Source: Amycolatopsis nalaikhensis
GTDB taxonomy: Bacteria > Actinomycetota > Actinomycetes > Mycobacteriales > Pseudonocardiaceae
Direction of reading: 5' to 3'
Assembly (NCBI RefSeq): GCF_030264295.1
Contig: NZ_CP127173.1
Span: 5,835,501 to 5,899,500 of the forward strand
Length of the DNA stretch: 64,000 nt
The notes under the pieces were generated by a model that did not search any database, was not told the origin of the DNA, and saw only the letters and a program-made list of their open reading frames with translations. The position numbers and the translations under genes were made by a program. Every line of letters begins with the position of its first letter. The stretch's first letter is position 1. Shown here piece by piece: positions 34,446-44,426 of the stretch.

Positions 34446-35504
34446 ATGACGAGGTGGGAGAACGGTCGCGCGGTGCCGCGGCAGGCCGGTAGGGTGCTGG
34501 CGTTGGGTGGCCTGTCGCTGTTGGTGGCGGTGTCGGTGCTGCTGGGATGGCCCGATTGGGCGGCGGTGGGGCGATGGGGCCGGCCGCACGCGATAGCGCT
34601 GGTGCTGCTGGCGGTCACGGCGGTGTGCGTTGTCGCGGGGATCTGGCTGTTGCGGGGCGGCCGGGCACCATCGGCGCGGACGCCCGTGATGAGCTGGTGG
34701 TTCGTGGCCGGCGCGGCCGTCGTCGTCATCATGGTGGCGTGGGGTGCGATGAGTTGGCTGCTGGGCGAGGCCTCGGCGGCGACGGATGTCGGGGCTGTCC
34801 GGGTGGATGCGATCAAGACCGGGCTCGGGATCGGCGCGGGCACCACGGGCATCTTCGCGTTGTTGCTGGCGGTGCGGCGGCAGTGGCACAGCGAAGTCGA
34901 CGCGACCGAGAAGAACGTCACCGAGCTCTACACCAAGGCTGCCGACCAGCTCGGCTCCGATCAGGCCCCGGTCCGCATGGCCGGGCTGTACGCGCTGGAA
35001 CGCCTCGCCCACAGCAACCCCGGACAGCGCCAGAGCATCGTCAACGTCATCTGGGCCTATCTGCGGATGCCCTACACCTTGCCCGACGATCAGCCACCCG
35101 AGGCTGACACCGACGAAGCTCGTGTGCTCCTCGCCGAACACCGGGAACGGACCCAAGAGCGCGAAGTCCGTCTCGCCGCCCAGCGCATCCTTACCGACCA
35201 CCTCAACCCAAACCGTCCCCATGTCTTCTGGGCGGACATCGATCTCGACCTCTCCAACGCCCATCTGATCGACTTCACCTTGGACAACGCACGAACAGGG
35301 AAAGCCCGGTTCACTCGCGCGACCTTCTCCGCCGCCTCGTTCCGCCGTGCGACCTTCTCTGATACCGCCTGGTTCGACTATGCGACTTTTTCCAGTATCG
35401 CCGAGTTCGGCGACGTGACCTTCGATGGCATCGTTTCATTCGACGGCGCGACGAGCGACGGCGCACCGTTCACACCCGTCCCAGCTAAGGCGTCATTGTC
35501 TTAG
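34446..35504 (+). CDS. Membrane protein with pentapeptide repeats
   Basis: A 352-residue protein from ATG 34446. Three hydrophobic helices span about residues 17-140 (VLALGGLSLLVAVSVLLGW, AIALVLLAVTAVCVVAGIWL, FVAGAAVVVIMVAWGAMSWL) plus GIGAGTTGIFALLLAV. A cytoplasmic helical segment follows (ADQLGSDQAPVRMAGLYALE, then LAHSNPGQRQSIVNVIWAYL). The end has pentapeptide repeats of the A(D/N)LxF type (ARFTRATFSAASFRRATFSD). Pentapeptide membrane proteins of this kind are common in actinobacteria; function unknown. Confidence 0.8.
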   Translation: MTRWENGRAVPRQAGRVLALGGLSLLVAVSVLLGWPDWAAVGRWGRPHAIALVLLAVTAVCVVAGIWLLRGGRAPSARTPVMSWWFVAGAAVVVIMVAWGAMSWLLGEASAATDVGAVRVDAIKTGLGIGAGTTGIFALLLAVRRQWHSEVDATEKNVTELYTKAADQLGSDQAPVRMAGLYALERLAHSNPGQRQSIVNVIWAYLRMPYTLPDDQPPEADTDEARVLLAEHRERTQEREVRLAAQRILTDHLNPNRPHVFWADIDLDLSNAHLIDFTLDNARTGKARFTRATFSAASFRRATFSDTAWFDYATFSSIAEFGDVTFDGIVSFDGATSDGAPFTPVPAKASLS

Positions 35505-35590
35505 GGCCATCGGTTCGTGTGCGGTTGTCGCTGCGGCCTGCAGTACGATCCGATGACAGCAGGTGACGGTGGCGTGCAGACGGGTGGCGT

Positions 35591-36228
35591 GTGGTGGAGA
35601 CGGTGTTGCCGGAGTGGTTGCAGCTCTCGCCCGAGGGCGTCACGGCGGCGGACTATGCGGCGCTGCCGGAGGACGTGTGCCGGCGGGTTGAGATCGTCGA
35701 TGGCGCCGTCGTTGTCCTGCCCGCGCCGTTGCGGTCGCATCAGCTGCTGGCCCGGCGCCTCGCCGACGTGCTCGAAGCGAACAGCGGGCTGGAGCTGGCG
35801 GTCGTGACCGGTGCGGATTTGCGGATCCAGGAGGCGCCGTTGGTGAAACGGCGCCCGGACATCGCCGTCTACGACGCGCGGGTACCGGATGAGCAGGTGT
35901 TGCGGCCTGCGGATTGCCAGGTCGTGGTTGAGGTCATGTCCTCGGGCTCAGCGACCGCGGATCGGCTGGGCAAGCCAGCCGAGTATGCCGCGACCAGCAT
36001 TGGGCACTACTGGCGAATCGAAGTCGGTGACAGTTCTGCGTCGTTCGCCATGTGCTGGACCGGCGGGCGCAGCGCTACGTAGTCGACGGTGTCGACGAAG
36101 GGGTGCTGAGCGTGACCTCGCCGTTCGCCCTCACCGTCGATCTGCGCGCCCTGGCGCTGACGGCGGTCACATGCCGCGCCCGCGTCTCGGAAAATTCGGG
36201 GCCCGGCCCATGGCGAGAGTCGACGTAA
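35591..36228 (+). pseudogene. Uma2-family endonuclease-like protein, frameshifted
   Basis: GTG 35591 begins the family pattern: LQLSPEGVTAADYAALPED, RRVEIVDGAVVVLP, SHQLLARRLADVLEA, KRRPDIAVYDARVPDE, VVVEVMSSGSATADRLGK and GHYWRIEV. The PD...E residues of the PD-(D/E)XK core are present. Near 36060 a one-base shift is needed, after which RYVVDGVDEGVLSVTSPFAL and TVDLRALAL complete the usual C-terminal strand, ending about 36228. The family is widespread in mobile DNA and has no firmly known role. As read, the product ends early at 36082 but may still fold. Confidence 0.78.
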
Positions 36229-36336
36229 CAACAGCCAGTATTTCCTGCAGAACAGCGGATTTCCGTTGTCTTCGACCGGAAAACCGTCAGGCGTCCGGAT
36301 TCATGGTTCAGGTGTCAGCGAGGTGCAAGGCTGGAG

Positions 36337-36765
36337 GTGGACGGGCAGGCTGGTGTGATCGTCAAAGACGACGCCGTTGGCGACCTCAAATGGATCGTTT
36401 CCGTCGAATCCAGTGTGGTCCGGGCGCACCAGCACTCGGCTGGCGCCCGCAAAAAAAGGGGGAGGCAGCGACGGCATCGGGTCCCTCGCCTTCGACGGCG
36501 ACGGACCCGGCAGGCGATGCGAGATCGGCAGGTCACCTTCGTCAGCCAGGAACGCGAAGATCGGATCGCGCGCCGCGCCACCAAAGGCTCCCGCGGCCGG
36601 CGACCACCGGCCTGCGATACGAAGATCTACAAGCAGCGCAATGTGGTCGAGGGGTGTTTCAACCGGCTCAAACAGTTCCGTGACGTGGCCACTCGCTACG
36701 CCAAATGTGCCGCTTATTACCAGGCCGGACTCACCATCGCCGCGATCGTGCTCTGGCTCCGATGA
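36337..36765 (+). pseudogene. IS5-family transposase remnant
   Basis: The frame joins an N-terminal piece (WIVSVESSVVRAHQHSAGAR with KKRGRQ) to the C-terminal part (QREDRIARRATKGSRGRRPP-like EREDRIARRATKGSRGRR, KIYKQRNVVEGCFNRLKQF, YYQAGLTIAAIVLWLR). The middle of the transposase, with the second catalytic acid region, is missing at about 36475-36535. The NVVE segment that carries the third catalytic glutamate survives. It is a dead, internally deleted copy. Confidence 0.8.
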
Positions 36766-36959
36766 CTTACAGGACTGCTCCTAGGCGTAGCTCCCGCCCT
36801 CGGTGGAAAGGTACAGAATCAACGCCACCCTCATGGGTGGCGGCTGACAGGGCTATTCGCAGACAGCAGGTTGTGAGGGGGCGGCACCGTTCTGCCGAGC
36901 GGGCCCACGGGCTCCGCTGCGGCGCTGTGAGTGATTGGAATCCCGGCGTCGGGCGTCGA

Positions 36960-38471
36960 TCAGCGACGGCCTGCGGTGTTGTAGTTGGGTGCGTTCGTGG
37001 TGATGGTGATGTCGTGGGGGTGGCTTTCTCGCAGGCCTGCCGCGGTGATTCGTACCAGCTGAGCCTGCTGCAGTTCCTTGATGGTGCGGGCGCCGACGAA
37101 TCCCATGCCGGCTCGGAGGCCGCCATTGAGTTGGTACACGACGTCGGCCACCGGGCCGCGGAACGACGTCCGGCCCTCGATGCCCTGGGGAACGAGATTC
37201 TCCTCCGCCAGGACGTCGCCTTGGAAGTAGCGGTCCTTCGAGAACGACTTCTTGCCCTTGCGGGTCTGCATGGCGCCGAGTGAGCCCATGCCTCGGTAGG
37301 TCTTGTACTGCTCGCCGTCGATGTACACGAGTTCTCCCGGCGCTTCCGCGGTGCCGGCGAGGAGGCTGCCGAGCATCACGGTGTCCGCTCCGGAGGCGAT
37401 CGCCTTGGCGATGTCACCGGAGTACTGGATTCCGCCGTCCCCGATCACCGGTACTCCGGCGGCGGCACACGCGAGGGCGGCCTCGTAGATGGCGCTGATT
37501 TGCGGCACGCCGACCCCGGCGACCACGCGGGTCGTGCAGATCGACCCGGGGCCCACGCCGACCTTGACGCCGTCGGCGCCGGCGTCGATCAGTGCCTGTG
37601 CCCCGGCACGCGTCGCGACGTTGCCCCCGACCACGTCGACCCGGTCGGCGAAAAGACGCTTTGCCGCGGCGACGGCCGCCAGGACGTCGTCCTGATGGCC
37701 GTGGGCAGTGTCAATCATGAGGACGTCGACGCCGGCGTCCATCAGCAGCTTTGCTCGGTTGAGGCCGTCCTCGCCGACGCCGACCGCCGCTCCGACCAGC
37801 AGGCGCCCCGCGTTGTCACGGGCGGCGTCGGGGAACTGCTCGTTCTTCGCGAAGTCCTTGACGGTGATCAACCCGACGAGCCGGCCGTCGTCCTCGACGA
37901 TCGGCAGCTTTTCCACCTTGTTCTGCCGGAGCAGCCGCAAGGCGTCGTCCGACGTCACGCCAACCGGGGCGGTGACGAGAGGAGCCTTCGTCATCACCTC
38001 GGCGACCGGACGCTGGAGATCCACCTCGAACCGCATGTCGCGGTTGGAGATGATCCCCACAAGCTTGCCGTTGTCGTCCACCACCGGCACGCCGGAAATA
38101 CGGTAGCGCGCGCACAGCGCGTCGACTTCGGCCAGTGTCTGCTCAGGGCGGCAGGTGACGGGATCGGTAACCATTCCCGCCTCGGAACGCTTGACGGTTT
38201 CCACCTGACGCGCTTGCGCGTCCTGGGGGAGATTGCGGTGCAGAACACCGATCCCACCCTGCCTAGCCATGGCGATCGCCATTTTGGCCTCGGTGACCGT
38301 GTCCATCGCGGCGGAGGCGAGCGGCAGCTTGAGCGAGACGTTCTTGGACAGCCGCGCAGCGGTGTCGACCTGGCTGGGGATCACGTCGGATTCCGCGGGC
38401 AGCAGAAGCACATCGTCGAAGGTGAGGCCGAGGGTGGTGAACTTCGCCGGAAGGGGTTCTTCGCTGACCAT
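36960..38471 (-). CDS. guaB: Inosine-5'-monophosphate dehydrogenase
   Basis: A 503-residue enzyme making XMP from IMP with NAD, the committing step to guanine nucleotides. Visible parts: TFDDVLLLPAESDVIPSQVD, two CBS domains (about 100-220, PVVDDNGKLVGIISNRDMRF and PIVEDDGRLVGLITVKDFAK), the catalytic loop GVGPGSICTTRVVAGVGVPQ with its cysteine, and the flap MQTRKGKKSFSKDRYFQGDV. ATG 38471 is selected over an earlier in-frame start because homology begins there. It is the GuaB2 type. Neither guaB3 nor guaA is nearby; IS remnants lie on both sides, so it may be an extra, acquired copy. Confidence 0.95.
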   Translation of the reverse strand: MVSEEPLPAKFTTLGLTFDDVLLLPAESDVIPSQVDTAARLSKNVSLKLPLASAAMDTVTEAKMAIAMARQGGIGVLHRNLPQDAQARQVETVKRSEAGMVTDPVTCRPEQTLAEVDALCARYRISGVPVVDDNGKLVGIISNRDMRFEVDLQRPVAEVMTKAPLVTAPVGVTSDDALRLLRQNKVEKLPIVEDDGRLVGLITVKDFAKNEQFPDAARDNAGRLLVGAAVGVGEDGLNRAKLLMDAGVDVLMIDTAHGHQDDVLAAVAAAKRLFADRVDVVGGNVATRAGAQALIDAGADGVKVGVGPGSICTTRVVAGVGVPQISAIYEAALACAAAGVPVIGDGGIQYSGDIAKAIASGADTVMLGSLLAGTAEAPGELVYIDGEQYKTYRGMGSLGAMQTRKGKKSFSKDRYFQGDVLAEENLVPQGIEGRTSFRGPVADVVYQLNGGLRAGMGFVGARTIKELQQAQLVRITAAGLRESHPHDITITTNAPNYNTAGRR

Positions 38472-39120
38472 GTGCTCGCAGGCGCCTTTCGCTGTCGACG
38501 TGGATCCGCCCCAATGTAGTAGAAGGCCAGCGACCTGGGTCGACGTGCCGTATCGAGCCCGACCCAGCGGCCGGTTCACTCGTTCGGCCGCACCCGCCTG
38601 GGGTGCGGGCTGCAGGCCGACGCCGGTGAGATCATGGTCACCTTGTCGGGCCGGGCCTTCCTTGATTCACTTCGACGCGGCGACGGGAGGGTCGCTGGGG
38701 GTTCGTGCCGCCGTTGGCGCAGCCTGATGGAATCTGGGGGAAATTTCGTGCTGCACGGAAAGGTGCGTCGAACGGTTTCATTCGTCCACCATCCTGATGA
38801 TTTCCCGGACACTTGGCTGCACGGCAAAGAGCGAAAACTTCTCGACCTCTACTTGCTGCAGCGGAAAGTTCGGCTTGAGCTTCGAATTCATCCCGGCCCG
38901 CGAACTCGTCGCGAGCGTCGATCGTTGGCCACACCTGTACCGCGGAGAGCGTGACCTGCTCGAGGACCGCGGCACCCCGACGGTGGCAGCTACAAGATCC
39001 ACGGACGGGCCGCCGGCGGACGCAACAGCTTGGTCCAACGCGACCCCACCCGGCCCCGCAAGGTTCTGAAACCGACAGAGGTTGTTGACAGCCTGGGTTC
39101 CTAATCAAGGGAGGCCCATG
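38472..39120. other. Upstream region of guaB, no gene seen
   Basis: The minus-strand guaB promoter should lie at about 38480-38560, but no clear box could be fixed. Plus-strand frames further up (FEFIPARELVASVDRWPHLY near 38880-38940) look like a fragment of an old gene and lack a start. Confidence 0.4.
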
Positions 39121-39470
39121 GCTGAGCGAGTGTGGAGTGAGAAGGACCTGGTCAGGCGCTCGAACCGGCGCCTGGCCGTCCTGCGTCACGCCGAAGAAGT
39201 CAGTGGCAACGTCGCGGCGACGTGCCGGTACTACGGCATCAGTCGCACCGTGCTCTACCGGTGAAAACGCCGCTACGAGGACGAAGGCATGGACGGGTTG
39301 AAGGACCGCTCGAGCGCGCCGCTGCACTACCCGACCATCACTCCGCTCGAAGTGGTCGAGAAGATCATCCACCTGCGGCAGCACTACCACTTCGGTCCGC
39401 TGAAGACGACCGCCCGCACGGCGGTCTGGCTGGCCAGACCCCGTATGAGAGGCTGCTACAGAAGACCCAA
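39121..39470 (+). pseudogene. IS481/IS3-type transposase remnant with in-frame stop
   Basis: The frame starts with RRSNRRLAVLRHAEEVSGNV and AATCRYYGISRTVLYR, a helix-turn-helix of the IS481 type. A TGA at 39262-39264 stands where relatives have tryptophan. The same frame resumes with KRRYEDEGMDGLKDRSSAPL and EKIIHLRQHYHFGPLKT, then breaks off before the DDE catalytic domain. It is an inactive 5' fragment. Confidence 0.78.
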
Positions 39471-40082
39471 CCCCCATCCCAGGATGTCAACGACCAGAAG
39501 CAGCAGCACAGCTGGCCGAGTACGTCCGGCACTGCAACGGACGACGGCCGCGCCTTCTCCGCGAGCTTCGCCCGCCCCGGCCGCCCCTCCGGCAGACGTC
39601 GACTCCCAGCGGGTGAAGCGACAACGGCTTCCTGGAGGGCTGATAAACGAGTACGAACGGGGCCGCGCAAATCCGATGTTCAGTGCCGGTGAGCGACATC
39701 TGGAACCTCGCCGGTGCTCTGCGCCCTGTTCCCCGGCCAGCCGGTGGAAGCGATCTCCCCGCCCGCCGAGCTGCTGACCGCAGCCGCGCTTACCCGGCAG
39801 TATCGGCCGCCACCCAGCCCCGCACCACGGGCTCCTCAAGGAAAGGATCGCAGGGCCGGATCGCGGTGTCGAGGTCAAGTACCTGATCTGATGAAGTTGA
39901 GGTGTAAAGCTGAGGTGAAGTTCAGGGGGTGTGTTATTTATCTAACATATGGGATCGGTGGCTCGGGCGATGAGTACCGCGTGTGGTGAGCCGATACCTG
40001 CGCGGGTGAGGTGCCGCGAGGGGTTCTTGCCGGTTCTCGGGGCTGGCGCACGAGCGCCGCCCTTCGCGAGAGGAGAGGTGCC
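39471..40082. other. Intergenic region with leader of the SGNH gene
   Basis: No gene is supported in the first 500 bp. An AT-rich patch near 39925-39955 (TTATTTATCTAACATATGGG) may hold the promoter of the secreted protein gene; AGGAGAGG at 40071-40078 is its ribosome site. Confidence 0.45.
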
Positions 40083-43000
40083 GTGGTGCGTTTTCGCGTG
40101 TTCGTGGCAGCGGCGACGGCGTGCGTCGTCGCCGGGGCGCTCGCGCCCGCTGTGTCGGCGGCGCACGCCGGGCCGGTGCCGCGGGACGGGCTCCCGGCTG
40201 TCTTGCCGACGCTGGGGCTCAACGACAAGCCGGTAGAAGTCACGACCTACAAACGCGGGTCCGGCGGTGTCATCGTCAAGGCTACCGGCCCCGGGCCGGA
40301 CGTTCCCCCTCGAATCGTCCAGCTCGATAAACGTGGTGGCGAGCCGACCGTCTGGGAGTGGGCGTACCAGATCATTCCGGGAGTGGTCGTCACAGCGCGC
40401 CCCGACGGGAATAAGTCCATCGCCACCCTGCACGCCCTTAGCCTCACCGGCGACGCCTTCCGGCGGATCGACGCGCGCGGAGGCACGGCGAGAAAGCTTC
40501 TGCAGATCCTAGGAAAGACCGAGACCGTGTCAAGCCAGAAGTACCGCGCGGTCGGCACGACTACCTGCTGGCACGACACTATTGCCGGCGGCGGGTCCCT
40601 CAATGGCGCGGTCCTCTTCGGTGCGGCGAACGTCGAACTCGTCTCGGGCAATCCCAGCGACAATGACTCGACATGCCGGGTGTTTCCGGCCAACGTGGTG
40701 ATAGATCTTGACAGACATTCCAGCCGCCCGTGCACGTACGACGATCCTTCCTTGAGCTCGGCTGATTACAAGGACAACAAACCGAATCCGCCGATTCCGG
40801 ATCCCGACTGCCCGCAGTGGGCAGATTCTCCGTTGCCAGCCCCGGACGCGTATATTGGCATGGGATCGGTCTCCCGGATCGAATGGAATCCGGAGGTGGC
40901 TATCACGCAGGAAGCGAACCCGGCGCAAGGGACGCAGGACCGCGAGCTCGCGGTGTTCACGCCTGACAGCATACTTTATCACGAGCTTTTGCACGCGGCG
41001 AGGGCCGCCGTCGGGATGAGAATCGAGGCCCGCGGGACTGTCCATTCCGCCGCAACGTTCGCGGCGGCGCGCAAGGCGATAGCCAAGCAGTCGTTGGACG
41101 AGGGCGATCTGGTGGTGTCGACGAAGCCGGACCGGATATTGGATGAATGGGCGATCAGCGCGACGCCGGAGTTGTACCAGTTCGACGGGCTGGGCGAGCG
41201 CGAGGCGCAGCAGGTCGCGCGGCTGAGCGACCTGCGGGACCGGACTGCCGGAACCGCGCCGGGCTCCGCCGAGGTCGCCGCGTGGGACCGGAGCAACTAC
41301 ATCGCGTCTCTGCTGGCCGGCAACACATACGAAGGAGACGTCCAGCAATTACGGCTGGGCTATGTCGACTTGGTCTACTTTCGGGTGCTGTGGCTCAAGT
41401 CGCCTGACGCGGCCGCAGGCGACCTCCGCGACGAGTTGCGCCTGTACCTGCGCAGCAATAAGGACCCGAGCGTGCTGCATCTGATCCGCAGGGTTGACAA
41501 CGCGGCCCGACCGAAAGCCGGCATATTCGAGCCGGCGCCGAAAGCGGCCGTCGACGCGTTCAATAAGGTTCTCGCGGGCAGCGGTAACGGCTTGACCGTG
41601 TCGATGGGCGACTCCTATATCTCCGGGGAAGCTGGACGCTGGAAGGGTAACGACACTCTTGTCGGTGAAACGAACTATGACAAGTTCACCGACCGAAATC
41701 TGCAGGAGAACACCGACGTCTACAACGTTCACGACTCCTTCCATCCGGACGGGAGCACCGGGGGGCCTAACGGGTGCCACCGGTCCGACAGCGCACCGGT
41801 CTTCGGCGCGAAAAGCCAGCTGACGACCGACGAGGGCACCGCCGCCCGTCCCGGAGGAGTCTTGCACCGCGAGTTCGGCTCGGACCTGCGCGAGAAAGCC
41901 CTCCTGTCCGACAATGTGATCAACCTCGCCTGCTCTGGAGCTTCGAACCAAAGACGTCCTCACCGACACGTTCAAAGGACAGCCGCCTCAGATCAAGGAT
42001 CTCGACGCGCTGCTGACCAAGACCACCGACCATCGCCTCAAGGCCGTGGTTTTGTCCATCGGCGGCAACGACCTCGACATCTCCGGCACGGCGCAGAGTT
42101 GCGTGAAATCGTGGATGTTCTCGTGGTTCATCAAAGACTGCACCGAAACCGGCAACGGAAACCTCGCCGCCATCATCGCGAAAATTCCTGACGTCAAGGT
42201 CCAGGTGGCAAAGACCGTCGAAGCTATCAAAAACGTCGTCAAGCAGAAATCCGCCGCACATCAGAACTCGATCATCGTCCTGAAAGGATACGAGAACCCG
42301 ATCCCCTACTCGGCCGACATTCGGGAGAAGGACATATTCTGGTCGCGGGGCCACCACTGCGACCTGCCGATCAGCAACGCCGCCGCCGACGAGATGAGCC
42401 TCGCCGCGACGAACATCAACGCGATGATCCACGATGTCGCACAGGAGGAAGGCGTCGTCTACCAGGACGGCAACCGGCTTCTCGACGGCCACGAACCCTG
42501 CTCCAAGACCACCACCGGCGTCGTGCGCGACAAAGACGCCGACGAGGCGGGCAGTAGGTCCCCCGCACTCAACGAGTGGGCCCGCAACGTCTACTACAAT
42601 CCCGCCGAGAACAAGGACGAGAACGCGTCGAAGCAGTGGGAGTCCCTCCACCCGAGCTTCTATGGCCAGCAAGCCGCCCAAACCTGCCTTGCCGCTACTT
42701 TGCGCGCCTTCGCCTGGAATCCGGCCGGCGGCGGACATTTCAGAGCCTCCTTCTGTGAAGGACGACAAGGAATGCATCCCGGCCAGGCCCTCCTCGAAGC
42801 CGCCTACCCCGGCCAGCCCGGCAAACAGGCTGGCGTCTACAGGGTCGACTTTGGCCCGGACATGCCATTCGAGCAAAAAACCACGAACGGAAGTTCCATC
42901 CCAGGCGATCACGAGGTGTTTACCGAGGTTGATATCGACCTCAAGACGAAAGGAAGCTCGGGCGAAAATTCCGTCAAGTTCGCCAAGCAAACAATCTACC

Positions 43001-43350
43001 TGGGCTCCGGGCAATCGAATGCAACACTCAAACCAAATCGGAATGTGTTCTATATAACCACTGAAAGCGATTCTCCGACAACAAGCGCGTCTGGAGCTGG
43101 AGATATAACTGAAAACACCCACGTAAAAGGCTCTGGGGTGCATGTTCTCTATCACAAGATTTTTAATCATTTCATGTTTGACCAGGCGCTTTTGGTCAAA
43201 CTTTCGGGGGCGTCTAACGCGGGCGACCATGCAGACTTCAGAAATGGGAAGTGCGTCAACTCGACCCGAAATATCTGGGAGTGCTCTGCGGACACGACGA
43301 GCCTAGTGTTCACGTATACGGTCAACTACCGCATCACCAAGATACACTAG
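40083..43350 (+). pseudogene. Secreted protein joining an HExxH segment and an SGNH hydrolase, one frameshift
   Basis: GTG 40083 follows AGGAGAGG. A signal peptide (FRVFVAAATACVVAGALAPAV, residues 2-30) is followed by a region of about 450 residues. This includes DSILYHELLHAARAAVGMR at about 295-310, an HExxH zinc-protease-like motif resembling M91 effector proteases. Then come SGNH blocks: VSMGDSYISGEAGRW (about 510), NLACSGA, VLSIGGNDLDISG, and WESLHPSFYGQQAAQ. A shift near 41945 separates block II from block III. The corrected protein is about 1,088 residues. The last 120 residues are AT-richer than the rest. Lipase or esterase activity is plausible; protease activity is inferred from one motif. 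Confidence 0.8.
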
Positions 43351-43356
43351 TCGCGG

Positions 43357-43391
43357 GGGCGGGGGTGATGTCGTTAGCAGCACCCCCGCCC
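43357..43391 (+). terminator. Hairpin terminator after the SGNH gene
   Basis: An 11-bp GC stem (GGGCGGGGGTG with its complement) and a 13-nt loop, starting seven bases after the stop codon. Confidence 0.7.
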
Positions 43392-43836
43392 GCCGCGTCA
43401 CAGATGCATCGCGGCATCCCGGACGAACTCCGCGTGGCGATGCGCGGCGGAGTTCAAGTTCAACGTGAGCTTGCGCCGTACACTCACCCTCGGCAGGCCC
43501 GCAAGCTGTTCTTTGGCGACGTGTTCTCCGGTGTGTGCGCATCATTGAGATCCGGATGCCAGGCGCTGCGATCTTCCGGAAACGCGGCCGCCAACGACTG
43601 GTCCGGCCGCATGCGGCCGAAGCTCCCGGCGACAGAAAATGAACTCTGCCGAGTCAGTCCGAACTGATCCAGTTCGGGTCGCTTATGGCTCGATCTCCGT
43701 TACGCACCGTCGCAAGAGACCTCCATCCCGACGCCGGATTGTGACAACGGCCGGTAGCACTGGGTCAAGACGGTGAAGCGTGTCTTGACCCGGCATCACC
43801 GACCGCGTGCTGGCTTCGTCGCGGGATGCAGGGTAG
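43392..43836. other. Intergenic region, no gene seen
   Basis: Short frames with no ribosome site or motif. Confidence 0.45.
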
Positions 43837-44181
43837 GTTTGGCTGGACCACCACGCCGCCGGCCGCGTCACCGTCCGCTCCGCCGGATCGGCCCCGGCGA
43901 GCGAGGTCAACCCAGCCGTGGTCGCGGTCATGGCCGAGATCGGGATCGACGTCTCCCGAGAGTTCCCCAAGCGCCTGACCTCCGACGCGGTCGAGGCCGC
44001 CGACGTGGTGATCACGATGGGTTGCGGGGACGCCTGCCCGATCTTCCCCGGCAAGCGCTACCTCGACTGGCAGCTCGAGGACCCCGCCGGCCGATCCGTC
44101 GAGCACGTCCGGCCGATCCGGGACGAGATCGACCGCCGCGTCCGTGACCTGCTCGCCGAACTGGTCCGCGTGCCAAGCTGA
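43837..44181 (+). pseudogene. Arsenate reductase/low-molecular-weight phosphatase, 5'-truncated
   Basis: The open frame begins after a TAG at 43834-43836 and reads WLDHHAAGRVTVRSAGSAPA, PAVVAVMAEIGIDVSREFPK, DVVITMGCGDACPIFPGK and YLDWQLEDPAG. This is the thioredoxin-coupled ArsC type. The N-terminal active-site loop (CxxNxxRS) is missing, so no activity is possible. No other ars gene is nearby. Confidence 0.75.
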
Positions 44182-44426
44182 CTCGCCTGCGAGCCGCGCG
44201 TGACGAACCAGCGGTCTGTGACGTCGTCGCGCCCAGTCGCGGCAGCTCGTCCTCGCTGACTGAGGTCGCCGGATGACCGGCACGGCGAGCGTCGCGAGGT
44301 GATCCGTCGCTGCTACCCGTGTGCCCGTTCACGTTCTGGCCGCTCGATGGTTACCTGGCCGTTGACGGGTGTTCCGTGCGGCAACGCAGGATCTCGCCAA
44401 CGTCCTTCGCAGACCCTGGGGTGAAC
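44182..44426. other. Intergenic region, no gene seen
   Basis: Holds the leader of the ParB-like gene. No clear promoter or terminator. Confidence 0.4.

Noticed and set aside
38634..39069. Two overlapping plus-strand frames upstream of guaB
   Set aside because: Neither has a start signal or a domain; probably old remnants or chance frames.
43681..43836. N-terminal part of the arsenate reductase in another frame
   Set aside because: No frame here encodes the CxxNxxRS active loop, so a simple frameshift cannot restore the gene.
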